Assembly: GCA_905215465.1 (NCBI GenBank)
Contig: CAJMPT010000006.1
Coordinates: forward strand, 11,323 to 75,322
Origin: an uncultured bacterium
GTDB taxonomy: Bacteria > Actinomycetota > Coriobacteriia > Coriobacteriales > Atopobiaceae
Direction: 5' to 3'
Length of the DNA: 64,000 bases
Every line of letters begins with the position of its first letter. Position 1 is the first letter of the stretch. Position numbers and translations under genes: made by a program. Of the stretch, positions 18,408 to 26,904 are shown piece by piece. The notes under the pieces were generated by a model. The model was not told the origin of the DNA. It did no database searches and was given only the letters and a program-made list of their open reading frames with translations.

Positions 18408-21400
18408 ATGGCGCTTGAGCTCAAGTACTCATCCAATCAGCAGCACCAGGTCGAGGCCGTGGAGAGCGTCTGCGACCTCTTCCGGGGCCAGGAGTTCATG
18501 GAATCCCGCTTCACGGCGGCGACGGGCAAAAGGGGCTCGCTCTTTGAGGGGCAGGGCCTCCAAGTGGGCCACGCCAACGGCCTGCGTCTCTCCGTCACCC
18601 AGCTGGAACGCAACCTCCATGCCGTCCAGGAGGGTCAGAACCTCCCGCCTTCCAGCGTTGCCACACAAGGGCGCCTGCGCGACTTCACCGTAGAGATGGA
18701 GACGGGCACTGGCAAGACCTATGTCTACATCCGCACCATCTACGAGCTCAATCGTCGCTACGGCCTCACCAAGTTCATCATCGTGGTGCCGTCGGTGGCA
18801 ATTCGCGAGGGCGTCAAGAAGAGCTTTCAGAGCATGAGGGAGCACTTCGGCGTGCTCTACGACAATACGCCGCTGGAGTACTTCGTCTACGACTCCTCAG
18901 ACATGAGTCCGGTGGGCACGTTTGCCACGTCATCCTCCATTCAGGTGATGATCATCAACATCGCCCGCTTCAACAAGGGCTATCAGGAGGACGGCTCCGC
19001 AGACGAGGGCAACCTCTTCCATCGTCCGAGCGAGCGTCTCATCGGCGGCCAGAGCCCGCGTGAGCTCGTGTCCTCCTGCAACCCCGTCGTCATCATCGAC
19101 GAGCCTCAGAGCGTGGACAACACCGCCAAGGCAAAGGCAGCCATCCGCAGCCTGAACCCGCTCTTCGTGTTGCGCTACTCCGCCACGCACAAGGAGGAGT
19201 ACAACAAGGTCTTCCGGCTCACGCCCGTCGATGCCTTCCAGCGTGGCCTGGTCAAGGGCATCTGCGTCGACTCGGTCCGCTCGCAGGACGACCTCAATGG
19301 CGTCTACGTGCGCCTGGAATCCGTGAAGGCAAATCCCTTCTCGGCAAAGCTGTTCATTGACGCTAGGGGAGCGGACGGCTCGCAGAAGCGCAAGAAGGTC
19401 ACGGTCAAGACGGGCGACGACCTCTATGCCAAGAGCGGAGAGAACTCCGACTACGAGGCGGGCTGGGTCCTCAACAACATCTCTGCCGCCGAGGGTGCGG
19501 AGTGGGTGGAGTTCCAGAACGGCACGGTCCTTGCCGTGGGGGAGGCCGTGGGCGACGTCTCTGCCGATGCCGTCAAGCGAGCCCAGATTCGGCGGACCAT
19601 CGAAGACCATCTGCAGCGCCAGCTTGAGCTGTACCACCGAGGCATCAAGGTCTTGAGCCTCTTCTTCGTAGACAAGGTCGAGAAGTACCGCCTGTATGAC
19701 CCGGTCAGAAACGGCGAGTACGCGCAGGTCTTCGAGGAGGAATACGAGGCTGCCGTGACCTCTCCCAAGTGGCGGAAGCGCTATGAGGAAGCGGGTGTGC
19801 CTCTAGACACCGATGCCGCTGCGGTGCACTCCGGGTACTTCTCGCAAGACGGAAAGGGACATCTCAAGAACTCCTCTGCCTCCGCGTCCTCCAAGGCGGA
19901 CATCTCGACGTTCGAGACCATCATGCGCGAGAAGGAGACGCTGCTCTCCTTCCCGTCGGCCCAGGATTCCGATGAGGAGCGAGCCAAGAAACGCATCCAG
20001 TTCATCTGGAGCCACTCCGCGCTCAAGGAGGGGTGGGACAACCCCAACGTCTTCCAGATCTGCACACTGGTGGAGACCAAGGACACCATGACCAAGCGCC
20101 AGAAGATCGGTCGCGGTCTGCGCCTGTGCGTCGACCAGAACGGCGAGCGCTGCCAGGACGAGGACGTCAATGTCCTTACGGTTGTCGCAAACGAGAGCTA
20201 TGACGAGTTCGCCAAGGGACTGCAGAGCGAGTTCGAGAAGGATGGCATCCGCTTCGGCGTACTGAGCTCGGAGTCCTTCGCAAACGTAATCGTTGAGCAT
20301 GAGGGCGGCCAAGAGGAACGCTTGGGCTACGAGGGGTCCGCGAGGGTCTTCTCGACGTTCAAGTCTGCCGGTCTTGTGAATGAGAAGGGTGCGGTTACGC
20401 CCGAACTCAAGGCGGCGGCCGAGCGCTTCGACGTGCCGATGCCCGAGGGGCTTGAGGCTGCGGCGCCCGCCGTCGCGGCCATCATCCTTCGCAAGGCTCA
20501 GAAGCTGCAGATCAAGGACAAGTCCCGTGAGGTAGAGGTGAGAATCTCCAAGGACGTCTCGGAGAACCCGGCCTTTCGGGAGCTCTGGGAGCACATACGC
20601 AAGCGCACGCGCTTTGAGGTTGACGTGGACTCCTCGATGCTCGTTGAAATGGCCTGTGACGAGATCTCTCGCATGCCTGAGGTCAAGGCGCCCGAGGTCA
20701 TCTCAACGAGGGCTGGGGTTACCGTGGGTGACGCCGGGGTGGGCGCTGAGGCGGAGTCCTCATCGATAGTGAGGGTGGCGGGCTCTCGCGAGTATGACCT
20801 GCCCGACCCAATAGCCGAGCTGCAGGATGCCGTCGGCCTCACGCGAGCCACGCTCAAACGAGTTCTGGAGGAGTGCGGTCGCTTCGAGGAGTTCCCGCGC
20901 AATCCCGCGTTGTTCCTCTCGCAGGTTGCGGCCAAGATCAACGTTGCGAAGGCCCGCGTGGTTGCCAAGGGTATCAAGTACACAAAGCTCCCCTCGGAGG
21001 AGTGGTACAAGATGGAAGACCTTGAACCCGGAGACCTCAAGGCCTACCTAGGGCAGAATGCCTGGGAGCCCAAGCACAACAAGAGCCTCTACAACTACGT
21101 GGTCTATGACTCCTCTTCTGTGGAGAAGCCCTTTGCGGTGCAGCTTGACCAGGCCGAGGAGGTCAAGGTCTTCGCCAAGCTGCCAGCAAGCTTCAAGATC
21201 GATACGCCCTTGGGCGCCTACAACCCTGACTGGGCCTACGTCAGAGAGGTGGAGGGCGAGAAGCGCGTCTACTTTGTCGCGGAAACCAAGGGTGGCGGCA
21301 ACAACGACATCCATGTGCGCGACGCGGAGAGGAACAAGATTATCTGCGCTCGGAAGCACTTTGGTGCGCTTGGCTACGGCGACCTCAAGTATGAGGTGGT

Positions 21401-21419
21401 GACGACGCTCAAGAGGTAG
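18408..21419 (+). CDS. res: Type III restriction endonuclease helicase subunit (Res)
   Basis: The 1003-residue protein has a P-loop METGTGKT near 97-104, a Walker B box IIDEPQ near 227-232, SATHK near 265, the motif VI region KIGRGLRL near 566, and SALKEGWDNP near 536. The C-terminal PD-(D/E)XK nuclease is seen as NPDWAYV near 938 and VAETKGG near 956. It cleaves DNA after ATP-driven communication between two head-to-head unmethylated Mod sites. It starts two bases after mod. All key motifs are present, so the enzyme looks intact. Confidence 0.93.
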   Translation: MALELKYSSNQQHQVEAVESVCDLFRGQEFMESRFTAATGKRGSLFEGQGLQVGHANGLRLSVTQLERNLHAVQEGQNLPPSSVATQGRLRDFTVEMETGTGKTYVYIRTIYELNRRYGLTKFIIVVPSVAIREGVKKSFQSMREHFGVLYDNTPLEYFVYDSSDMSPVGTFATSSSIQVMIINIARFNKGYQEDGSADEGNLFHRPSERLIGGQSPRELVSSCNPVVIIDEPQSVDNTAKAKAAIRSLNPLFVLRYSATHKEEYNKVFRLTPVDAFQRGLVKGICVDSVRSQDDLNGVYVRLESVKANPFSAKLFIDARGADGSQKRKKVTVKTGDDLYAKSGENSDYEAGWVLNNISAAEGAEWVEFQNGTVLAVGEAVGDVSADAVKRAQIRRTIEDHLQRQLELYHRGIKVLSLFFVDKVEKYRLYDPVRNGEYAQVFEEEYEAAVTSPKWRKRYEEAGVPLDTDAAAVHSGYFSQDGKGHLKNSSASASSKADISTFETIMREKETLLSFPSAQDSDEERAKKRIQFIWSHSALKEGWDNPNVFQICTLVETKDTMTKRQKIGRGLRLCVDQNGERCQDEDVNVLTVVANESYDEFAKGLQSEFEKDGIRFGVLSSESFANVIVEHEGGQEERLGYEGSARVFSTFKSAGLVNEKGAVTPELKAAAERFDVPMPEGLEAAAPAVAAIILRKAQKLQIKDKSREVEVRISKDVSENPAFRELWEHIRKRTRFEVDVDSSMLVEMACDEISRMPEVKAPEVISTRAGVTVGDAGVGAEAESSSIVRVAGSREYDLPDPIAELQDAVGLTRATLKRVLEECGRFEEFPRNPALFLSQVAAKINVAKARVVAKGIKYTKLPSEEWYKMEDLEPGDLKAYLGQNAWEPKHNKSLYNYVVYDSSSVEKPFAVQLDQAEEVKVFAKLPASFKIDTPLGAYNPDWAYVREVEGEKRVYFVAETKGGGNNDIHVRDAERNKIICARKHFGALGYGDLKYEVVTTLKR

Positions 21420-21448
21420 GCAGGCACTTCTCGCCGGTCTATGAGCTG

Positions 21449-21484
21449 CGGGGAAGGCGAGCTTGCAACGGCCCGCCTTCCCCG
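21449..21484. terminator. GC-rich hairpin downstream of res
   Basis: CGGGGAAGGCG (21449-21459) pairs with CGCCTTCCCCG (21474-21484). There is no T-tract, so termination efficiency is uncertain. Confidence 0.5.
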
Positions 21485-21520
21485 AGTCCTCCCACCCATG
21501 CAGGACTGGATGGGGTAAAC

Positions 21521-21724
21521 TCAAGGTGACAGAGGGTTTTGAGCCCTCCTGTTAACTTGGTTGGAGTGGGCGTCAGCCCAAAAGCCAGCCGTCTGGCAGG
21601 GCGGCTGGCCTCCTTTTTCTAGGGCCTTGCCCACCGCGCTATACTGCCTGGAGATCAGGATGTAGATGATGACCGCAAAGAGAGGCACGGCCGCTGCGCG
21701 AAGCAGCTCGGTAAGCTCTGCCAA
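21521..21724 (-). CDS. Small hydrophobic protein, possible type I toxin-like
   Basis: The 67-residue ORF starts at TTG 21724 behind a very strong ribosome site (AGGAGGGG, five bases away). The first 27 residues (AVPLFAVIIYILISRQYSA) form one membrane segment followed by basic residues, the layout of Fst/holin-like type I toxins. A bidirectional terminator (21580-21618) lies within its 3' part and could serve both this gene and an opposing antisense RNA. The tail after residue ~40 is polar and partly encoded by the hairpin. A TACAAT box about 50 bases upstream of the start (minus strand, near 21780) is a plausible -10. It lies on the opposite strand directly after the restriction island. No family match is claimed. 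Confidence 0.5.
   Translation of the reverse strand: MAELTELLRAAAVPLFAVIIYILISRQYSAVGKALEKGGQPPCQTAGFWADAHSNQVNRRAQNPLSP
21580..21618. terminator. Bidirectional terminator
   Basis: GCCAGCCG (21584-21591) pairs with CGGCTGGC (21602-21609). A T-run follows on the plus strand (21614-21618) and four T residues on the minus strand (opposite 21580-21583). Confidence 0.75.
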
Positions 21725-21957
21725 GGTGACCCCTCCTATCTTCCTGCTGGACTCGGAGGGCGCCGTCTGTCGCTAGAACAATTGTACTGCAAATAGCACT
21801 TCTTTCCGTTGAGAGGGGTACAAATGTTCTTTGCGCCATGCGTCGGTTGCCCGGTCCCCGTGTCCGGCCCCGCCCTCACCGTTCTCGTCCCGGCGCCGTC
21901 CGTACTTCTCGTCAGCGGCCCAAACGTTTCGCGTGCGTGTCGGTCCGGGCGCATTTA

Positions 21958-21986
21958 TTGACCTCGCAACAGTCCAAGCGTATCTT
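21958..21986 (+). promoter_or_regulatory. Probable promoter of argCJBD
   Basis: TTGACC (21958-21963) and TATCTT (21981-21986) are separated by 17 bases. They lie 71 bases before argC, and the ArgR-like operator sits immediately downstream. The rest of the gap 21787-21957 shows nothing I can name. Confidence 0.6.
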
Positions 21987-22008
21987 TACCGCATAAAATC
22001 TCAGTCGG

Positions 22009-22036
22009 ATTGCATAACCACTCATGATTATGCAAT
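22009..22036. promoter_or_regulatory. ArgR-like operator (ARG boxes)
   Basis: ATTGCATAA (22009-22017) and TTATGCAAT (22028-22036) form a perfect 9-bp dyad around CCACTCATGA. This is AT-rich in a GC-rich region and resembles tandem ARG boxes bound by the hexameric arginine repressor. It lies between the promoter and the argC ribosome site, so binding would block transcription when arginine is plentiful. A further half-site-like GCATAAAAT lies at 21991. Confidence 0.65.
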
Positions 22037-22056
22037 AAAATGAGGGAGATATTCAG

Positions 22057-23133
22057 ATGGAGCGTGTAAGGGTCTGCGTCGTCGGCGCCACGGGCTTTGC
22101 GGGCATCGAGGTCTGCCGCCTGGTGCTTGGCCACCCCAACATGGTGCTGGTCATGGCCACCGACCGCAAGGAGGCCGGCACCCGCTTGGATGCCGTCTAT
22201 CCCTCCTTTGCCGGTACCTGCGACCTGGAGCTCTCTCTGCCCGAGCCGGACGCCATAGCTCAGGCGGCCGACGTGGCCTTCCTGGCGGTGCCGCACACGG
22301 CCTCGCTGGCCCTGACGCCCGAGCTCCTCAAGCGCGGCGTCACCGTGCTCGACCTCTCCGCTGACTACCGCCTGCATGACCCGGACGTCTACGAGCAGTG
22401 GTACAACACGCCCCACACCAGCCCGGAGCTCCTCTCCCAGACCGTCTACGGCCTGCCCGAGCTCAACCGCGAGGGCATCCTCGCCCTGGCCGAGCGCCGC
22501 GCCGCCGGCCAGGCCGTCCTTGTCTCCGTTCCCGGCTGCTATCCCACGGCAACGGCCCTGGCCGCCACGCCTGCCCTCGCCGCGGGCCTGGCCGGCGGCG
22601 ACCTGGTCATCGCCGACGCCATCTCCGGCGTCTCTGGCGCCGGCCGCAGTGCCAACGCGCGCACGCACTACTGCCACGCCAACGAGTCCGTGGAGGCCTA
22701 TGGCGTGGCCAGGCACCGTCACACCCCCGAGATCGAGCAGACCCTCTCCGAGGTCGCAGGCCGCCAGATGAACGTGGTCTTCACCCCGCACCTGGCCCCG
22801 CTCACCCGCGGCCTTCTGTCCACGGTCTACCTGGAGGCCGCCGAGGGCGTCACCGCCGAGGACGTCCAGGCCGCCTATGAGGCCCGCTTTGCCAACGAGC
22901 CGCTGGTCACGGTTCTGCCGGCCGGCACCATGCCCTCCACGAGCTCCGTCTTTGGCACCGCCCGCGCCCAGGTGGGCGTGGCCCTGGACGCCCGACGCCG
23001 ACGCACCATCATTGCGTCCTGCGCCATCGACAACCTGGGCAAGGGCGCTGCCGCTCAGGCCGTCCAGAACGCCAACATCGTGCTCGGCCTGCCCGAGCTT
23101 GCCGGCATCGACATGCCGGCCCCGCTGGTCTAG
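22057..23133 (+). CDS. argC: N-acetyl-gamma-glutamyl-phosphate reductase
   Basis: This 358-residue enzyme carries out the third step of arginine synthesis, reducing N-acetylglutamyl phosphate to the semialdehyde with NADPH. The Rossmann motif is GATGFAGIEV near residue 11. The catalytic cysteine is Cys161 in VPGCYPTA, and HRHTPEIEQ carries the conserved histidine region. GAGGGAG lies nine bases before ATG 22057. It is first in argCJBD, behind the ArgR-like operator. Confidence 0.95.
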   Translation: MERVRVCVVGATGFAGIEVCRLVLGHPNMVLVMATDRKEAGTRLDAVYPSFAGTCDLELSLPEPDAIAQAADVAFLAVPHTASLALTPELLKRGVTVLDLSADYRLHDPDVYEQWYNTPHTSPELLSQTVYGLPELNREGILALAERRAAGQAVLVSVPGCYPTATALAATPALAAGLAGGDLVIADAISGVSGAGRSANARTHYCHANESVEAYGVARHRHTPEIEQTLSEVAGRQMNVVFTPHLAPLTRGLLSTVYLEAAEGVTAEDVQAAYEARFANEPLVTVLPAGTMPSTSSVFGTARAQVGVALDARRRRTIIASCAIDNLGKGAAAQAVQNANIVLGLPELAGIDMPAPLV

Positions 23134-23213
23134 CAGGCGAGAAGCCCCCGCGCCGCCCTGGCGGCACCGCCACCGCGCGTGCGGGCTTCTCGGCTTAGAA
23201 GATAGGACATCAC

Positions 23214-24506
23214 ATGAGCGACTTTGAGCCCATAGAGCTTCCGATCGCCCCGGACACGCCCGAGGCCTTTGGCTTTGCCCCCTGTGAGGGTGGCGTCTGC
23301 GCTGCCGCGGGCGTCTCTGCAGCGGGCCTGCACGCCGGCTTCCGCCGCGACCCCAACCGTCGTGACATGGCCCTTGTCGTTGCGGACCAGACCTGCGTGG
23401 CTGCCGGCACCTTCACCACCAACCGCTTCTGCGCGGCCCCGGTCATCGTCTCCCGCGAGCACGTGGCCGACGGCCGTGCCCGCGCGGTCATCCTCAACTC
23501 CGGAAACGCCAACGCCGCCACCGGCGAGCCGGGCCTTGCCACCGCGCGCCGAACGGCAGACCTCGTCGCCGCCACGCTGGGCTGCAAGCCCGCTGACGTG
23601 CTGGTTGCCTCCACGGGCGTCATCGGCCAGGAGCTGAGCTTCGGCCCGTTTGAGACGGGCGTGCCCGCCGCGGCCGGGACCCTTGCCGCCACGCCCGAGG
23701 CGGCCCACGACGCCGCCTGCGCCGTCATGACCACCGACACCGTGCCAAAGGAGGCGTCCTTCGTGGGCAAGCTGCCCGCGGCAGACGGCTCCGCGTACGA
23801 GGTCCACGTGGGCGGCTTCGTCAAGGGCTCCGGCATGATTCAGCCCAACATGGCCACCATGCTCTGCGTCATGTCCACGGACGCGCCCCTCACCAGCGAG
23901 GCCGCGCACGAGGCGCTTCTCGCCGCCGTGAAGCAGACCTTCAACAAGGTCACCGTGGACTCCGACACCTCCACCAACGACACCACCATCCTGCTGGCCA
24001 CCGGCAAGGCCGCGCCGGCGGGGGAGAGCGTGGGCACGGACTCTGCGGCCTACCTGGCCATCGCCGCCGCCATCAAGGCCGTCTGCGGCGAGCTCGCCCG
24101 CAAGATCGCGGCCGACGGCGAGGGCTCCACCAAGCTCGTGACCGTGAACGTCCTGGGCGCCGCCACCGACGTCGACGCTGACACCGTGGCCCGCTCCATC
24201 GCAAACTCGCCGCTGGTCAAGACCGCCATCTTTGGCCACGACGCCAACTGGGGCCGCGTGGCCGCGGCCGCCGGCAAGTGCGGTGTGCCCTTTGACCAGC
24301 GCGTTGTTGACATCGACTTCATGGGCGTGCCGGTGTGCCGCGCCGGTCTCACCGTTGCCATGGACGAGGACGACATGCTGTGTCGCTTTGAGGCGCCCGA
24401 GATTGACATCACCGTCAACCTCAACTCCGGGGACGCCCACACGCGCGTCTGGACCTGCGACCTCACGCACGACTACGTCACCATCAACGGAGACTACCGC
24501 ACGTAA
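23214..24506 (+). CDS. argJ: Bifunctional ornithine acetyltransferase/N-acetylglutamate synthase
   Basis: The 430-residue proenzyme cleaves itself before Thr215 in PNMATMLCVMSTDA to give alpha and beta chains. It transfers acetyl from N-acetylornithine to glutamate, so the pathway is the cyclic type and needs no ArgE. KGSGMIQPNMATM and the C-terminal DWGRV-like stretch (GHDANWGRVAAA) are present. A GC-rich dyad between argC and argJ (around 23139-23196) may tune expression. Confidence 0.95.
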   Translation: MSDFEPIELPIAPDTPEAFGFAPCEGGVCAAAGVSAAGLHAGFRRDPNRRDMALVVADQTCVAAGTFTTNRFCAAPVIVSREHVADGRARAVILNSGNANAATGEPGLATARRTADLVAATLGCKPADVLVASTGVIGQELSFGPFETGVPAAAGTLAATPEAAHDAACAVMTTDTVPKEASFVGKLPAADGSAYEVHVGGFVKGSGMIQPNMATMLCVMSTDAPLTSEAAHEALLAAVKQTFNKVTVDSDTSTNDTTILLATGKAAPAGESVGTDSAAYLAIAAAIKAVCGELARKIAADGEGSTKLVTVNVLGAATDVDADTVARSIANSPLVKTAIFGHDANWGRVAAAAGKCGVPFDQRVVDIDFMGVPVCRAGLTVAMDEDDMLCRFEAPEIDITVNLNSGDAHTRVWTCDLTHDYVTINGDYRT

Positions 24507-24579
24507 CCCGTGCCGTCGCGGCTGGTAGAGGATTCCAATCTGAGAAGGGCCACGCGCCCTTCTTGCCAAGGAGAGGCAC

Positions 24580-25455
24580 ATGAAGAAGCGTGACCGCATG
24601 GAGCGCGACCGCGCGGCCGGAAAGGCCGAGTTGCTCTGCGAGGCCCTACCCTGGATCAACGAGATGAGCGGCAAGACCTTTGTCATCAAGTACGGCGGGT
24701 CTGCCATGGAGGACCCCGAGCTCTGCCGCCAGGTGGTGGCCGACATAGAGATGCTCAAGCTCATGGGCGTGCGCATCGTTCTTGTGCACGGTGGCGGCAA
24801 GGCCATCAACGCCATGCTCAAGCGCCTGGACGTCCCCGTGAGGTTCAAGGACGGCTTGCGCGTGACCGACGACGAGACCATGGAGGCCGTCCAGGAGGTG
24901 CTGGTGGGCCACGTCAACCAGCAGCTGGTGTGGGCCCTGAACGAGTACGGCCACAACGCGGTGGGCATCTCCGGCGCCGACGGAAAGACCCTCAAGGCCG
25001 AGCCTGTCGACCCCGACCTCGGCCGCGTCGGACGCATCCGCGAGGTGGACACGAGCCTCATCAACACCATCCTGGACGACGGCTACATCCCCGTGGTGGC
25101 CACGGTGGGCTGTGGTCCTGACGGCTTCTACAACATCAACGCCGACGTCGCCGCCGACAAGATCGCCGAGGCCATGGGCGCAGACAAGCTCATCTACCTC
25201 ACCGACGTGGACGGCCTGTTCCGCGACTTCTCGGACGAGGACAGCCTCGTGGCCCAGCTCAGCCGCAGCGAGACCCACGAGCTGTTGGAGTCCGGCACCC
25301 TCGACGGCGGCATGATCCCCAAGATCCGCTCCGTCGCCGAGGCGCTCGACGCCGGCGTCTCCGAGGTCGTTATCCTGAACGGCACCTATCCGCACTCGCT
25401 GCTGCTGGAGATCTTCACCGACGCCGGCTGCGGCACCATGTTCACGCAGGACTAG
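24580..25455 (+). CDS. argB: Acetylglutamate kinase
   Basis: The 291-residue amino-acid kinase phosphorylates N-acetylglutamate. VIKYGGSAM near residue 28 is the ATP-binding lysine loop, VLVHGGGKAIN near 68 binds substrate and phosphate, and VDGLF near 209 lies in the nucleotide site. AAGGAGAGG precedes ATG 24580. It is the third gene of the arg cluster. This enzyme is commonly the arginine-feedback point, but the N-terminal extension linked to that property is short here. Confidence 0.95.
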   Translation: MKKRDRMERDRAAGKAELLCEALPWINEMSGKTFVIKYGGSAMEDPELCRQVVADIEMLKLMGVRIVLVHGGGKAINAMLKRLDVPVRFKDGLRVTDDETMEAVQEVLVGHVNQQLVWALNEYGHNAVGISGADGKTLKAEPVDPDLGRVGRIREVDTSLINTILDDGYIPVVATVGCGPDGFYNINADVAADKIAEAMGADKLIYLTDVDGLFRDFSDEDSLVAQLSRSETHELLESGTLDGGMIPKIRSVAEALDAGVSEVVILNGTYPHSLLLEIFTDAGCGTMFTQD

Positions 25456-25537
25456 GACCAGCCCAGGCCGAGGCGCTTCTCGCCTGGGCGCCGCCCGGCC
25501 CCGCCCGACCGCACGTTCCGTCAAGAAAGAGGACCCC

Positions 25538-26794
25538 ATGCCCGACTTTGCCACCGTCCCCGCCGACGTCGTCTCTGCCGACGAGACCTACCTCATGCAC
25601 ACCTACGGCCGCCTGCCCGTCGAGCTCGTGGACGCCAAGGGCGCCGTGCTCACCGACTCCACCGGCAAGGAGTACCTGGACTTTTTGGGCGGCATCGGCT
25701 GCGCGAGCCTGGGCCACTGCCACCCGGCCGTTGTGACCGCCGTGCGCGACCAGGCCGAGAAGCTCTGGCAGGTGGGCAACTACTTCTACATCGAGAACCG
25801 CAACGAGGCGGCGCAGGCCATCTCGGGCCTGCTCTCCGCGGTGACCGATGAGTCCGGCCACGTGGAGGGCTCCACCGGAATTACCTGGCGCACGTTCTTT
25901 GGCAACTCCGGCGCCGAGGCCAACGAGGGTGCCATCAAGGTTGCCCGCCGCTGGGGCGAGGTCAAGCTCGGCGGCGCCGCGGGCATCGTGAGCGCCCGCA
26001 AGAGCTTCCACGGCCGCACGCTGGCAACGCTTGCCGCCACCGGCCAGGACGTCTTCCACAAGAGCTTCCAGCCGCTGCCCGCGGGCTTTGCCTCCGTGGC
26101 CCTGAACGACATCGACGCGCTGCGCGACGCCGTGGAGAACCCCTCCGAGTCCTGCGGCCCCGTCTGCGCCGTCATGCTCGAGTGCGTCCAGGGCGAGGGT
26201 GGCGTCTGGCCCGCCACCTACGACTACCTGCGCGCCGTCACCGATCTCTGCCACGAGAAGGGCATCCTGCTCATCATCGATGAGGTTCAGACCGGCTTCT
26301 TCCGCTGCGGCGCGCCGTTCAGCTTCCAGCGCGCGGGCATCGAGCCGGACGTCGTGAGCATGGCCAAGGGCATCGCCGACGGCTTCCCCATGGGCGCCGT
26401 CGCTGCGCGCGCCGAGGTGGCCGACCTCATGCGCCTGGGCGACCACGGCTCAACCTTCGGCGGAAGCGCGCTTGCCATGGCCGCCTGCCGCGCCACCATA
26501 GATGCGCTTCTGGCCGATGACATGGGCGAGCACGTCATTGCCACCGGCAAGCGCCTGCGCCACCGCCTTGAGGCCATACCGCACGTGACCGAGGTCCGCG
26601 GCCGCGGTCTCATGCGCGGCGCTCAGCTGGACGTCCCCGTGGCCACCGAGCTGGTCAACGAGGGCCTGGCCGCCGGCCTGGTGCTCAACCACATCGGCGA
26701 CTCCATCCTGCGCTTCCTGCCTCCGCTGTGCATCACCGACGAGCAGGTCGACGAGGGTATGGACCGCCTGGAGGCCCTTCTCGCCAAGCACTAG
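25538..26794 (+). CDS. argD: Acetylornithine aminotransferase
   Basis: This 418-residue class III PLP aminotransferase converts N-acetylglutamate semialdehyde to N-acetylornithine. Lys277 in SMAKGIADGFPMGA is the Schiff-base lysine, with FGNSGAEANEGAIK near residue 123 and IIDEVQTG near 245. AAAGAGGA lies before ATG 25538. It closes the cluster; argF, argG and argH are not in the window. Confidence 0.94.
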   Translation: MPDFATVPADVVSADETYLMHTYGRLPVELVDAKGAVLTDSTGKEYLDFLGGIGCASLGHCHPAVVTAVRDQAEKLWQVGNYFYIENRNEAAQAISGLLSAVTDESGHVEGSTGITWRTFFGNSGAEANEGAIKVARRWGEVKLGGAAGIVSARKSFHGRTLATLAATGQDVFHKSFQPLPAGFASVALNDIDALRDAVENPSESCGPVCAVMLECVQGEGGVWPATYDYLRAVTDLCHEKGILLIIDEVQTGFFRCGAPFSFQRAGIEPDVVSMAKGIADGFPMGAVAARAEVADLMRLGDHGSTFGGSALAMAACRATIDALLADDMGEHVIATGKRLRHRLEAIPHVTEVRGRGLMRGAQLDVPVATELVNEGLAAGLVLNHIGDSILRFLPPLCITDEQVDEGMDRLEALLAKH

Positions 26795-26797
26795 GAC

Positions 26798-26819
26798 CGG
26801 ACAATCTGTCCTTTTTGCG
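26798..26819 (+). terminator. Terminator of the arg operon
   Basis: GGACA and TGTCC pair across ATC directly after the argD stop and are followed by five T residues. The stem is short but perfect. Confidence 0.65.
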
Positions 26820-26904
26820 ACCCCGGTGCGCCTGTCTGCCGCGTCGGGGTCGTGTCCTAGAATGAGCCTCGCTTGTGCATAGCGAGAATCAGGGGGCATC
26901 AAAC

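Noticed and set aside
26798..26812. ATTGTCCGGT on the minus strand at the argD terminator as a fifth leader-motif copy
   Set aside because: It is part of the short terminator stem, on the other strand and not before an accessory gene; the match is probably coincidence.
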